DNA of 64,000 bases from Solirubrobacter sp035555675. Its GTDB lineage: Bacteria > Actinomycetota > Thermoleophilia > Solirubrobacterales > Solirubrobacteraceae. The position numbers were made by a program, and so were the translations under genes. The notes below the pieces were generated by a model. It searched no databases, was not told where the DNA came from, and was given only the letters and a program-made list of their open reading frames with translations. Location: the NCBI GenBank assembly GCA_035555675.1, contig DATMGH010000041.1, forward strand, positions 41,286 to 105,285. The letters run 5' to 3'. Shown here one piece after another: positions 34,857-44,090 of the stretch. The first letter of the stretch is position 1. Each line of letters begins with the position of its first letter.

Positions 34857-36377
34857 ATGGCCTACTACGTCACCACTCCCATCTTCTATGTGAACGCGGC
34901 CCCGCACCTCGGGCACGCGTACACCACGATCGGCGCCGACATCCTCGCCCGGCACATGCGCCAGCGCGGCGAGGACGTGTTCTTCCTCACCGGCACCGAC
35001 GAGCACGGCGAGCCCGTCGCGCAGGCCGCGGAGCGCGAAGGCGTGACGCCGAAGGAGCTCGCCGACCGCAACGCCGAGCGCTTCAAGGCGCTGATGCCCC
35101 GCATCAACGCCACCAACGACTTCTTCATCCGCACCAGCGACCCTCGCCACGAGCGGGCCGTCCAGGACGTCATGCAGCGCGTGCACGACAACGGCCACGT
35201 GTACAAGGGCATGTACGAGGGCTGGTACTGCCCCCGCTGCGCGGACTTCAAGACCGAGAACGAGATCGGACCGGACCACACGTGCCCGATCCACAAGATC
35301 CCGCTCGACCGCGAGAAGGAGGAGAACTGGTTCTTCCGGCTCTCCGCGTTCCAGGAGCCCCTGGAGGAGCTCTACAAGAGCCAGCCGACCTGGGTCCGCC
35401 CCCGCCAGCGCTACAACGAGGCGCGCGCGTTCATCACCGGCGGCCTCAATGACGTCAGCCTCAGCCGCGCGAAGTCGAAGCTGACCTGGGGCGTGAACGT
35501 CCCCTGGGACGACGACCACGTCTTCTACGTCTGGTTCGACGCGCTCCTGAACTACTACACGGCGCTCTCCTTCGCGGACCCGACCCAGGACCTGACCGAC
35601 AAGTTCTGGCCCGCGTTTCACATCATCGGCAAGGACATCCTCAAGTTCCACGCCGTGTTCTGGCCCGCGCTGCTGATGGCGGCCGAGATCGAGCTCCCGC
35701 GCGAGATCTTCATCCACGGCTACCTGCTGATGAAGGACGCCTCCGGCTCCGAGCACAAGATGAGCAAGTCGCTCGGCAACGTGCTCGACCCGTTCGAGGT
35801 GATGGACCGCTTCGGCACCGACGCGCTCCGCTACTACTGCTTCCGCGAGGTCTCGTTCGGGCAGGACGGAGGCGTGTCGACGGTCACGTTCGGCGAGCGC
35901 TACGAGACCGAGCTGGCCAACGAGCTCGGCAACCTCGCCAGCCGCACGACGAACATGCTCGGCCGCTACACGGACGGCAAGGTCCCGGCGACCGACCTCG
36001 ACCCCGAGCTGGCGAAGGACTTCGAGACCCTGACCGCCGAGGTCAAGGACCTGCTCGACGTCGCCGAGATCACCCAGGCGCTCGACCGCATCTGGCAGCG
36101 CGTGCGCCGCCTGAACCGCTACGTCGAAGAGCACGCCCCCTGGCAGCTGGCCAAGCAGCCCGAGCAGCAGGACCAGCTCCAGACCGTCCTGCGCTCCCTC
36201 GCCGAGGGCCTGCGCGTCGTCGCCGTCCTGCTGCATCCCTACATCCCGGAGTCGACGACGACCCTGCTCGCTGCGCTCGGCGCGCCCGACACGGACCTCA
36301 CCCAGGCCGCGTACGGCGCCCACCCCGGCGGCCAGCCCGTCACCAAGCTCGCGCCGCTGTTCCCGAAGCCCGACTAG
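34857..36377 (+). CDS. metG: Methionyl-tRNA synthetase
   Basis: 506 residues, charging initiator and elongator tRNA-Met. HIGH-type motif HLGH in NAAPHLGHAYTT near residue 15; KMSKS at 301-305. The zinc knuckle is WYCPRCADF with CPIHKIPLD. The C-terminal anticodon helices end near residue 500, and the dimerising EMAP-like tRNA-binding domain found in longer MetRS is absent. First gene of a six-gene cluster with overlapping or near-touching frames. Confidence 0.97.
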   Translation: MAYYVTTPIFYVNAAPHLGHAYTTIGADILARHMRQRGEDVFFLTGTDEHGEPVAQAAEREGVTPKELADRNAERFKALMPRINATNDFFIRTSDPRHERAVQDVMQRVHDNGHVYKGMYEGWYCPRCADFKTENEIGPDHTCPIHKIPLDREKEENWFFRLSAFQEPLEELYKSQPTWVRPRQRYNEARAFITGGLNDVSLSRAKSKLTWGVNVPWDDDHVFYVWFDALLNYYTALSFADPTQDLTDKFWPAFHIIGKDILKFHAVFWPALLMAAEIELPREIFIHGYLLMKDASGSEHKMSKSLGNVLDPFEVMDRFGTDALRYYCFREVSFGQDGGVSTVTFGERYETELANELGNLASRTTNMLGRYTDGKVPATDLDPELAKDFETLTAEVKDLLDVAEITQALDRIWQRVRRLNRYVEEHAPWQLAKQPEQQDQLQTVLRSLAEGLRVVAVLLHPYIPESTTTLLAALGAPDTDLTQAAYGAHPGGQPVTKLAPLFPKPD

Positions 36378-36378
36378 C

Positions 36379-37128
36379 GTGATCGACAGCCACACCCACC
36401 TCGATCGCGGGCCGGCGCCCGAGGCCGAGCTCGTGGCCGAGGCCGCAGCGGCCGGCGTCACCCGCATCCTCACGATCGGCATGGACGAGCCGTCCCGCGC
36501 GAACGCCATCGAGGCCGCCGACACCTACGAGCACGTCTACGCCGCCCTCGGCCAGCACCCGAACGAAGCGACCGGCTACGACGACGCGATCACGGAGGCC
36601 ATCGCCGAGCAGGCGAAGCACCCCAAGGTGCTGGCGATCGGCGAGACCGGCCTCGACGACTTCCGCGACTACGCCCCCCGCGCCGACCAGGAGCGCGCGT
36701 TCCGGGCGCAGATCGAGATCGCCCGCGAGCTCGGCAAGCCCCTGATCATCCACACCCGCGCCGCCGAGCAGGACACGATCGACACGCTCGCCACCCACGC
36801 GCAGGGCCTGCAGGTGATCATGCACTGCTTCTCCATGCCCACCCGCCTGGCCGAGTGCCTCGACCACGGCTGGTGGATCTCGTTCGCGGGCAACGTCACC
36901 TACCCGAAGTCCCAGGACCTGGCCGAGGCGGCCCGCAGGACCCCGCTCGACCGCCTGCTGGTGGAGACCGACGCCCCGTACCTGACGCCGCAGGTCGTGC
37001 GCAAGGAACGCAACCGCCCGGCCTACGTCGCCCACACCGCGCGCTTCATCGCCGACCTGCGCGGCATCCCCTACGCCGAGCTGGACGCTGCGGTCGAGGC
37101 CAACGCCGCGACCCTCCTCGGCTGGTGA
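36379..37128 (+). CDS. TatD-family metal-dependent DNase
   Basis: 249 residues from GTG 36379, one base after metG. The metal motif IDSHTHLD starts the protein. Glu in IGETGLDDF, His in LIIHTRAAEQD, His in VIMHCFSM and Asp in LVETDAPYLTP complete the TIM-barrel metal site. Such enzymes have 3'-5' exonuclease or D-aminoacyl-tRNA-related activities. The metG-tatD-rsmA-ispE order is common in Gram-positive bacteria. Confidence 0.93.
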   Translation: MIDSHTHLDRGPAPEAELVAEAAAAGVTRILTIGMDEPSRANAIEAADTYEHVYAALGQHPNEATGYDDAITEAIAEQAKHPKVLAIGETGLDDFRDYAPRADQERAFRAQIEIARELGKPLIIHTRAAEQDTIDTLATHAQGLQVIMHCFSMPTRLAECLDHGWWISFAGNVTYPKSQDLAEAARRTPLDRLLVETDAPYLTPQVVRKERNRPAYVAHTARFIADLRGIPYAELDAAVEANAATLLGW

Positions 37129-37937
37129 CTCAGCCGAGCGTCCGCCGCATGCGCGAGTTCGGCATCCGGCCGAACCGTGAGCTCGGGCAGAACTTCCTCG
37201 TCGACTCGAACATCCTCGACGTGATCGGCCGCGCCGCCGACCTGCAGCCCACCGACGTGATCCTCGAAGTCGGCGGCGGCCTGGGCGTGCTCTCCGAGTA
37301 CCTCGCGGAGCGGACGCGGCACGTGCACGTCGTCGAGATCGACCGCACGCTCGAGCCCGCGCTGCGAGACGCGCTGGAACCCCACCCCAACACCACCCTG
37401 CACTTCGCGGACGCGGTCAAGCTCGACCTGGCGCAGCTCGACCCGCCCCCGGACAAGGTCGTCGCCAACCTTCCGTACGGCGTCGCGGCCACCGTGATCC
37501 TGCGCACGATCGAGCTTCCCGCCGTGACCACCTGGGTGGCGATGGTGCAGAAGGAGGTGGGGGAGCGCTTCGCCGCCAAGCCGAGCACGCCGGCCTACGG
37601 CGTCCCGTCGGTGCTGGCCCAGCTCGCGTGCGACGTGAGGATCATCCGCAAGATCCCGCGCGGCGTCTTTCACCCCGTCCCGAACGTCGACTCGGTGCTG
37701 GTCGGCCTGACCCGTCACGGCGCGGCGCCGCCGCAGAGCCTCAGGACGCTGGTCCAGCGGGGCTTCGCCCACCGCCGCAAGGCGCTCGCCCGCTCGCTGC
37801 AGCTGGCACCGCAGACGCCGCCGGACATCCGCGAGCGCACCCGCGCGGCTCTCGAGGCGCTCGGCCATCCGCAGGACGCCCGCGCCGAGTCGCTCTCCCC
37901 GGCCGACTGGCGCGCGCTCTGGGAACGCCTGTGCTAG
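37125..37937 (+). CDS. rsmA: 16S rRNA dimethyladenosine transferase
   Basis: 270 residues from GTG 37125, overlapping the tatD stop by 4 bp. NRELGQNFLVDSNIL, VILEVGGGLGVLSEYLAE (SAM site), VVEIDRTL and VVANLPYGVAATV (catalytic NLPY) are diagnostic for KsgA/RsmA. The enzyme dimethylates two adjacent adenines near the 3' end of 16S rRNA, a late checkpoint of 30S assembly. Confidence 0.97.
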   Translation: MTQPSVRRMREFGIRPNRELGQNFLVDSNILDVIGRAADLQPTDVILEVGGGLGVLSEYLAERTRHVHVVEIDRTLEPALRDALEPHPNTTLHFADAVKLDLAQLDPPPDKVVANLPYGVAATVILRTIELPAVTTWVAMVQKEVGERFAAKPSTPAYGVPSVLAQLACDVRIIRKIPRGVFHPVPNVDSVLVGLTRHGAAPPQSLRTLVQRGFAHRRKALARSLQLAPQTPPDIRERTRAALEALGHPQDARAESLSPADWRALWERLC

Positions 37938-38710
37938 CGCCCGGCAAGGTCAACCTCAGCCTGCTGGTGGGCGCACCCCGCGCCGACGGCCTGCACCCGC
38001 TCGTCTCGCTCGTCCAGCCCACCGCGCTCGCCGACACCGTCACGATCGAGCCGCACACGCGCGACGAGGTCGTCTGCCCGGGCGTCACGGGGGAGAACCT
38101 GGCGCTGCACGCCATCGAAGCGTTCCGGGCAGCGACCGGCTGGGACGGCCCGCCGCAACGGGTCACGATCGTCAAGCGGATCCCGATCGCCGGCGGCATG
38201 GCCGGCGGCTCCAGCGACGCCGCCGCGACGCTCAAGCTGCTCAGCGACACGTCCGGCCTGCCGATCCCGCCCGGCCTCCCGGCCCGGCTCGGCGCCGACG
38301 TCACCGTGATGGTCCACGCCACCCGCGCGCTGATGACCGGCGCGGGCGAGCACGTCGAGCCGCTGCCCGGCACCAAGCCGCCGCTGGTCGTCGTCCCGCT
38401 CGACGCGGCGCTCTCCGCCGCCGCGGTCTACCGCGCGTTCGACGCGCACGGGACGTCCCGGACACCAGCCGAGCTCGACGAGGCCGCGCACCGCATCCGC
38501 GCCGGCGCGCACGACCCGGTCAACGACCTGCAGGCGGCCGCGATCCGCCTCTGTCCCGAGATCGGCCGCGCGCTCGACGCGCTCCACGAGGCCGGCGTCG
38601 AGCACCCGCTGGTGAGCGGCTCCGGCCCGACCGTGTTCGGCGTCAGCGACGATCCCGACGCGCCGGCGCGGTTGCGTGCCGCCGGCTACCCGAGAGCGAC
38701 GAGCGCATGA
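37931..38710 (+). CDS. ispE: 4-diphosphocytidyl-2-C-methyl-D-erythritol kinase
   Basis: 259 residues from GTG 37931, overlapping rsmA by 7 bp. GHMP-kinase: APGKVNLSLLV at the N-terminus, the ATP loop PIAGGMAGGSSDAAAT, and SGSGPTVFGV at the C-terminus. It phosphorylates CDP-ME in the non-mevalonate isoprenoid pathway, so the organism uses MEP rather than mevalonate for isoprenoids. It is slightly short for the family (usually 280-300). Confidence 0.96.
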   Translation: MLAPGKVNLSLLVGAPRADGLHPLVSLVQPTALADTVTIEPHTRDEVVCPGVTGENLALHAIEAFRAATGWDGPPQRVTIVKRIPIAGGMAGGSSDAAATLKLLSDTSGLPIPPGLPARLGADVTVMVHATRALMTGAGEHVEPLPGTKPPLVVVPLDAALSAAAVYRAFDAHGTSRTPAELDEAAHRIRAGAHDPVNDLQAAAIRLCPEIGRALDALHEAGVEHPLVSGSGPTVFGVSDDPDAPARLRAAGYPRATSA

Positions 38711-40254
38711 AGTTCACCTGGCTGGCGGCGGCCGCGGTGCTCGCGGGGTGGCTGATCGCCCGCCGGGACAAGCAGAAGCGCTGGCTGCAGAGCGTCGAGC
38801 TGGTCGCGATCGCCGCCGCCGTGCTGATCGGCCTCGGCGTGGTCCACCTGCCGAACTTCGAGCACGTGCTGGAGGACGTCGGCCAGGCGCTCGGCGCGTG
38901 GACGTACCTCGCCGTCGGCCTGCTCGCGTTCCTGGAGACGGGCGCGTTCCTCGGGTTCATCGCGCCGGGGGAGACCGCGGTGATCGTCGGCGGCCTGGTC
39001 GCCGGCCAGGGCCAGATCTCGCTCTTCCTGCTGATCGTGGTCGTCTGGCTCTGCTGCCTGGCGGGCGACATCACGTCGTTCGAGCTCGGCCGCCGCAAGG
39101 GCCGCGCGTGGCTGCTGCGCTACGGCGCCCGGTTGCAGGTCACCGAGGACCGGCTCGAGCAGGTCGAGCGCCTGCTGGCGCGCTACGGGCCGCTGATGAT
39201 CATCGTCGGCCGCTTCCTCGGGTTCGTCCGCCCGCTGATGCCGTTCATCTCCGGCGCCAGCCGCATGCCGCTGCGCCGCTTCCTGCCGTACGACGTGCTC
39301 GCCGCCGGCGTCTGGGCGATCACGTTCTGCACGCTCGGCTTCCTGTTCTGGCGCTCGATCGACCAGCTCACGACCTACGTCTCCCGCGGGCTGTTCGCGT
39401 TCGGGACGCTGGTCGTGGTGATCGCGGCGATCGTCGGGCTGATCCACCTGCGCCGCAGCCCGGAGTCGCGCGCGAAGGTGCGCGACTGGATCGAGGCGCG
39501 TGAGGACCGGCCCGGCTGGCGCATCGTGGCCAAGGTCGCCCGGCCCGTGTGGCACACGGTGCTCCGGCCGGCCGCCGCGGTCGCCGACTTCACCGCCCGC
39601 TTCACGCAGGAGCGCGTCACGCCCGGCAACCTCGGGCTCGAGCTGACGACGCTGCTGGCGCTGGCGATCGTCGGCACCTTCGCGTTCTTCATGCTCGGAG
39701 ACGTCGTGCTCAACGTCGGCGAGCCGCGCATCGACCGTTTCGCCACCGACGTCGTGAACCGCCTGCAGAGCGACCCGCTGGAGAGCGTCGCCAAGGCGCT
39801 GACCGTGCTCGGCTCCGGCCCGGTCACGGCGGCGGTGACCGCCGCGACGGCGATCTTCGCCGCGGTCCGCAAGCGGCCGATCGAGGCGGTCGCGCTCGTC
39901 GCCGGCTGGGTGCTCGTCTACGTCGCGGTGCTGGTGACCAAGGGCGCGTACGACCGCACGCGCCCGCTCGGGACCGACGACGAGGCGTTCCCGTCGGGCC
40001 ATGCCGCCTACGCCGTCGCGTGGGTCGCGTGCGCGACCGTCCTGGTGCGCGCGGGCATCGGCTGGGCGGTGCGGATCGCGGCGGTCACCGTGGCCGTGAT
40101 CGGCGTGGCGGTGATCGGCGCGACCCGCGTGTACCTGCACAAGCACTTCCTGACCGACGTGCTCGGCGGGATCGCGCTGGCGGTCGCGATCTGGTCGCTC
40201 GTCGGCGCGCTCGCCCTGTTCGCCGGGCGCGTTCGCCACAATGTGCCCGAGTGA
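38707..40254 (+). CDS. DedA-PAP2 fusion membrane protein
   Basis: 515 residues, two domains in one chain. The DedA/SNARE-associated domain (about 50-235) has ETGAFLGFIAPGETAVIVGG and GRFLGFVRPLMPFISGASRM. The PAP2 phosphatase domain (about 310-510) has KGAYDRTRP, PSGHA and TRVYLHKHFLTDVLGG, the three catalytic motifs with both histidines. A flippase-like domain joined to a lipid phosphatase suggests recycling of undecaprenyl phosphate or similar lipids (inference). ATG 38707 overlaps ispE by 4 bp. Confidence 0.92.
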   Translation: MKFTWLAAAAVLAGWLIARRDKQKRWLQSVELVAIAAAVLIGLGVVHLPNFEHVLEDVGQALGAWTYLAVGLLAFLETGAFLGFIAPGETAVIVGGLVAGQGQISLFLLIVVVWLCCLAGDITSFELGRRKGRAWLLRYGARLQVTEDRLEQVERLLARYGPLMIIVGRFLGFVRPLMPFISGASRMPLRRFLPYDVLAAGVWAITFCTLGFLFWRSIDQLTTYVSRGLFAFGTLVVVIAAIVGLIHLRRSPESRAKVRDWIEAREDRPGWRIVAKVARPVWHTVLRPAAAVADFTARFTQERVTPGNLGLELTTLLALAIVGTFAFFMLGDVVLNVGEPRIDRFATDVVNRLQSDPLESVAKALTVLGSGPVTAAVTAATAIFAAVRKRPIEAVALVAGWVLVYVAVLVTKGAYDRTRPLGTDDEAFPSGHAAYAVAWVACATVLVRAGIGWAVRIAAVTVAVIGVAVIGATRVYLHKHFLTDVLGGIALAVAIWSLVGALALFAGRVRHNVPE

Positions 40255-40472
40255 CCGACGATCAGAAGACCTACGTCATCGCCGGCGCGGCCGCCGCGAT
40301 CTCGCTGATCGCGTGGCTGCTGCTGATCGTGGTGCCGGCCTGGCGGTCCTACTGGCGCGTGCGTGACCGGCTGGTCGCGACGCTGCTGAGCGTCTACGTG
40401 CTGGCGGCGTTCGTGCTCGCCGGCGCGGGCGTCGGGGCCGCCGTGCTCTGGTACTTCAGCGACCGGCTCTAA
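40251..40472 (+). CDS. Small two-span membrane protein
   Basis: 73 residues from GTG 40251, overlapping the fusion gene by 4 bp. Two spans (VIAGAAAAISLIAWLLLIVV and LLSVYVLAAFVLAGAGVGAAV) flank a short basic loop (RSYWRVRDR). Last gene of the metG operon. No family recognised. Confidence 0.7.
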   Translation: MTDDQKTYVIAGAAAAISLIAWLLLIVVPAWRSYWRVRDRLVATLLSVYVLAAFVLAGAGVGAAVLWYFSDRL

Positions 40473-40475
40473 CCT
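40470..40475 (+). promoter_or_regulatory. -10-like hexamer of the PucR-type regulator gene
   Basis: TAACCT, 6 nt, GTG 40482. It overlaps the stop of the preceding small gene. Confidence 0.4.
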
Positions 40476-40481
40476 TTCAGC

Positions 40482-41702
40482 GTGACCTCGCGAGAGGCGG
40501 CCATGCCGGACCTCGGCGCGCTCAGCGCGATCTCCGACGCCATCGAGTCCGGGCGCGGCCTCCCGGAGGTCGTCCGGGCGGCCGCCCGCGCGCTCGACGC
40601 GTCGCTGATCCTGATCGACCGCTCGAGCGCCGTGCTCGCCGTCGCCGTGCGCTCGACGGCGGACGAGCGCATGCTGATGCGCGACGCCGAGGGCGTGGAG
40701 ACGCACGAGCTGCGCGTCGGCGACGCGGTCGTCGGTCGCCTGCGGCTGCGCGCCCGCGGCGGGTCGCCGCCGGCGCCGCTGCTGCGGATCGCGACCACGC
40801 TGATCGCCGGGGAAGTGGAGCGCGTGCGCGCGCCCGACCGCGCGTCGGAGGCCGCGCAGGCCGCGTTCCTGGCCGCGCTGTTCGAGCGCAAGGTGACCGA
40901 CCGCGGGGACATCCTGGCGCGCGCGTCCGAGCTCGGCGCGGACCTGGGCGACGGGGGCGGCGTGGTCGTCGTCCGCGCGCACCACTTCGCGCCCGCCGAC
41001 GACGACTGGCGCGCCCGCGTGCTCGCCGCCGCCGAGCGCGCCGCCCGGGCCGGCGCGCCCGGGGCGCTGGCGGCCGTCATCGAGGACCACGTCGCGGTCC
41101 TGCTCCCGACCGCCCAGGACACGGGGCTGCGCCGCGTCGCGGACGGGATCGCGCGCGAGCTGCACGCGTCCGTGCACGGTTTCACGTTCGCGCTCGGGCA
41201 CTCCCGGATCGCGCAGGATCCGGTCGACCTCTACCGCGCCGGCAACGAGGCGCTGCTGGCGGCCAACGTGGCCACCGCCTCGGGCGACGAGGTCGCGATG
41301 CTCGCGTTCGAGGACACCGGCGCCTACCGCCTGCTGCTGCCCGCCATGAGCGAGGACCCCGCGGAGCTGCAGCGCTTCTACGCCGAGACGGTCGCGCCGC
41401 TGGCGGCTTACGACGAGCAGTACGAGACCGACCTGGTCCAGACGCTGGAGACGTTCCTGGAGGCGGACGGGAACGTCGCCGGCACCGCCGCGCGGCTGTA
41501 CACGCACCGCCACACCGTCCGCTACCGGCTGGAGCGGGTGAAGGACCTCACGTCGCTGGACGTCGCGTCCACCGACGGTCGCGAGAAGCTCGGGCTCGGC
41601 CTGAAGGCGATGCGCGTGCTCGGCATCGCCGCGCCGCGCGGGCCCGCCAGCGAGGCGGGCGCGGGCGGCGGCCGCGTCAAGCGCGAGCTCAAGGACCGTT
41701 GA
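40482..41702 (+). CDS. PucR/CdaR-type transcriptional regulator
   Basis: 406 residues. An N-terminal GAF/PucR-like sensor region (about 10-110) precedes a GGDEF-like middle (170-270, with FTFALGHSRIAQDPVDLYRA). The C-terminal PucR helix-turn-helix reads LVQTLETFLEADGNVAGTAA then LYTHRHTVRYRLERVKDLT. These proteins activate purine, carbohydrate or amino-acid catabolic genes. The neighbour on the other strand is a GH15-like enzyme, so control of glucan use is possible but unproven. Tail-to-tail overlap with that gene is 14 bp. Confidence 0.9.
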   Translation: MTSREAAMPDLGALSAISDAIESGRGLPEVVRAAARALDASLILIDRSSAVLAVAVRSTADERMLMRDAEGVETHELRVGDAVVGRLRLRARGGSPPAPLLRIATTLIAGEVERVRAPDRASEAAQAAFLAALFERKVTDRGDILARASELGADLGDGGGVVVVRAHHFAPADDDWRARVLAAAERAARAGAPGALAAVIEDHVAVLLPTAQDTGLRRVADGIARELHASVHGFTFALGHSRIAQDPVDLYRAGNEALLAANVATASGDEVAMLAFEDTGAYRLLLPAMSEDPAELQRFYAETVAPLAAYDEQYETDLVQTLETFLEADGNVAGTAARLYTHRHTVRYRLERVKDLTSLDVASTDGREKLGLGLKAMRVLGIAAPRGPASEAGAGGGRVKRELKDR

Positions 41703-44064
41703 CGACCACCGTGTGCCGGCCCGACGCCGGCGCGCGCACGGTCACCTCGACGCCCTGAGGCGTCGTCCGCACGGTCGGCTTGCGCACGCGCTCGCCGTCG
41801 AGCGTCACCTGGCGCAGGCGCGTCCCGGCGGGCAGGACCTTGCCGATCCGCAGCACTTTCAGCTTGAGCTTGCCGACCGTGACCGTGGTGGCGGTGCGGG
41901 TGGCGGCGACGTCGATCGCCCCGGTGCCGAGCCGGACGTTGCGGGCGCTGATCCGCGTGCTCGGGACGACGTCCAGCCGGCCGGTGCCGAGCTCCGGGCG
42001 CACGCCGAGCTGCTGCGCGATCACGGGCCAGGCGATGCCGTACTGGCCCCAGGCCTGCATGAACATCGAGCGGCACGTCCAGCAGCGGCCGACGTTCTCG
42101 CCCTGGTCCGGCGACGGCAGCGTCTCCGGCAGCGCGCCGGGCATCTCGTCCGGGTCGAGCATCGCGCGCGCGTTGGCGCTCGTGAAGCGCTTGGCCGAGC
42201 GGCCGTAGTTGGCCTCGGCGACGGCGGCGACCGCGTTCGTGAGCGAGTACGCGATGCGCTCGGTGCAGCCGGTGTGGAAGAGGCCGGCGACGCCGCTGTA
42301 GCACGGGTCCTCGCGGCCCTTGAGCGCGGTCACCCCGTGGTCGGCCGGCGCCAGGCCGGTCTCCATCGGGGTGACGCCGGTCCAGTAACCCTGCTGCTGG
42401 CGCTCGCCCGCCTTCAGCGAGTCCGCGTACTGGGTGCCGTTCCACCAGGTCTTGTCGAACCGGGCGCGCATGCGGGACGCGATGTCGCGCGCCCACTGCG
42501 CGTCCTTGGCCTCGCCCTTGGCGCGCGCCAGCTCGGCGAAGTCCTCGAGCCCGCGGATCAGGTAGACGGTGCTGTCCAGCGCCTCCTCGCCCATGCCCTC
42601 GCGCTCGACGTTGCCGTTGCCCTCCGGCCAGCGGTCGTGGTCGGCGTCGAGCTGGGTGGTGACGTAGCGCAGCGCGCGGCGCGAGAAGTCGTACATGCGG
42701 TCGCGGAAGCGGTTGTCGCCCGTCCAGCGCCAGACCAGCGCGACCGCGCTCGGGAACTTCGCGGTCTCGTCCGTGTTGCCGGGGTCGGCGTTGGCGCCGA
42801 AGTAGACCGAGCCGTCGGTGACGGTCTCGTGCACGACCTTGCCCGAGCGGGCGTTGACGGCGTCCGAGACCTCGCGCAGCGCGCTCAGGTGCTGCTTGAT
42901 CGCCTCGAACTGGCCGAGCGCGACCGCCGCGAACGCGGTGTACTCGCCGTCGGTGGCGAACAGCCACGGGTAGTCCGGGTAGCCGGCGCCGATGAACGTG
43001 GCCCGCTTGACGCGGTGGACCGGCGCCGGGAGCGCCTTGCCCTGGTCGACGAAGCGGACGTTGAGGCTCGTCGCGGTCTGCGTCAGGTCGGCGAGGTTCT
43101 GCTTGCCCCAGTCGAGCGCCTCCTGCAGCCGGCGGTCGCCGGGGAGGCTGACCGCGGAGCGCCCGGCGAGCTCGTTGCGCGCCGCGATCTTGCGGTCCAG
43201 CTGGGCGTCCGGGTCCTTGAGGGCGGCGGCGAGCTCCTTGCGGGCGTCGTCGACGCCGCGGTCGGAGCCCGCGACCGCGACCCAGACGGTCTCCTTCGTG
43301 CGCGGCATGACCGTGACGCGGTAGCGCAGCTGGCCGCCGGTGCCCTTGCCGAGCTCGCTGTCATCGCAGAGCGACGGGGCGGACGTGTCGGTCGCGCGGC
43401 AGACCGCTCCCGGCTGGGGGCCGCGGTGGTTGGGGCCGGTCTCGCCGGCTTCCGGCGTGCGGGTGGACGCGACCAGCGCCGTGTAGTCGTGCGGCTCGCC
43501 GCCGGTCGGCGTGCCGCGGTCGACGAACGTCAGGCCGCCGTTCTCGAACGCCGCGATGTCGCTCAGGTTGCTCTTCGCGCTGGGGGTGGTGTCCGTCCAG
43601 GGGTAGGCGCCGAGCAGTTCGGAGTGGACGTCGACCTTGACCGTGACCGTGACCGGGGCGGTCTGCGGGTTGGCCAGCTCGAGCCCGAACAGCGCGGCGC
43701 GGCGGCCGTCGGGCACGAAGTCCGTGCGGCGCAGCAGCAGGCTCTTCATGGTGGGGAGCGCGTAGCGGACGTAGCCGCGGCCGCTCGTGAAGCCGGTCGC
43801 GGGCGGGACCCAGTCGTCGTCGACGCCGAACCAGACGCCGTCGGCGAGCTTGAGCGGGGGCGCCCAGACGCCGCCCATCTCTCCCGTGATGTGCCAGCCG
43901 TTGGCGTAGAAGCGGCCGTCCTGGAAGCCGACCGAGTACGCGCGCGTCCCGGCCGTCACCTCGCGCCGGTCCTTGAGCCGGTCGTTCGTCGTCAAGTCCG
44001 TCTTCGCGTGCGCCGTCTGCGCCATGAGCGCCAGCACGAGCGCAGTGATCGCGATCCCCCGCAT
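41689..44064 (-). CDS. Secreted glucoamylase-like (GH15/six-hairpin) enzyme
   Basis: 791 residues from ATG 44064, with a clear GGAGG ribosome-binding site and signal peptide (RGIAITALVLALMAQTAHA). The N-terminal beta-sandwich covers about 20-290. The catalytic (alpha/alpha)6 barrel follows, with YPDYPWLFATDGEYTAFAAV, RWPEGNGNVEREGMGEEALD and NVGRCWTCRSMFMQAWGQYG. A small beta domain ends the protein. Likely cleaves alpha-glucans or related polysaccharides outside the cell. The exact specificity, and therefore the GH15 label, is uncertain. Confidence 0.8.
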   Translation of the reverse strand: MRGIAITALVLALMAQTAHAKTDLTTNDRLKDRREVTAGTRAYSVGFQDGRFYANGWHITGEMGGVWAPPLKLADGVWFGVDDDWVPPATGFTSGRGYVRYALPTMKSLLLRRTDFVPDGRRAALFGLELANPQTAPVTVTVKVDVHSELLGAYPWTDTTPSAKSNLSDIAAFENGGLTFVDRGTPTGGEPHDYTALVASTRTPEAGETGPNHRGPQPGAVCRATDTSAPSLCDDSELGKGTGGQLRYRVTVMPRTKETVWVAVAGSDRGVDDARKELAAALKDPDAQLDRKIAARNELAGRSAVSLPGDRRLQEALDWGKQNLADLTQTATSLNVRFVDQGKALPAPVHRVKRATFIGAGYPDYPWLFATDGEYTAFAAVALGQFEAIKQHLSALREVSDAVNARSGKVVHETVTDGSVYFGANADPGNTDETAKFPSAVALVWRWTGDNRFRDRMYDFSRRALRYVTTQLDADHDRWPEGNGNVEREGMGEEALDSTVYLIRGLEDFAELARAKGEAKDAQWARDIASRMRARFDKTWWNGTQYADSLKAGERQQQGYWTGVTPMETGLAPADHGVTALKGREDPCYSGVAGLFHTGCTERIAYSLTNAVAAVAEANYGRSAKRFTSANARAMLDPDEMPGALPETLPSPDQGENVGRCWTCRSMFMQAWGQYGIAWPVIAQQLGVRPELGTGRLDVVPSTRISARNVRLGTGAIDVAATRTATTVTVGKLKLKVLRIGKVLPAGTRLRQVTLDGERVRKPTVRTTPQGVEVTVRAPASGRHTVVVNGP

Positions 44065-44090
44065 GCGTCCTCCCCCTTTGCGCGGGGATA

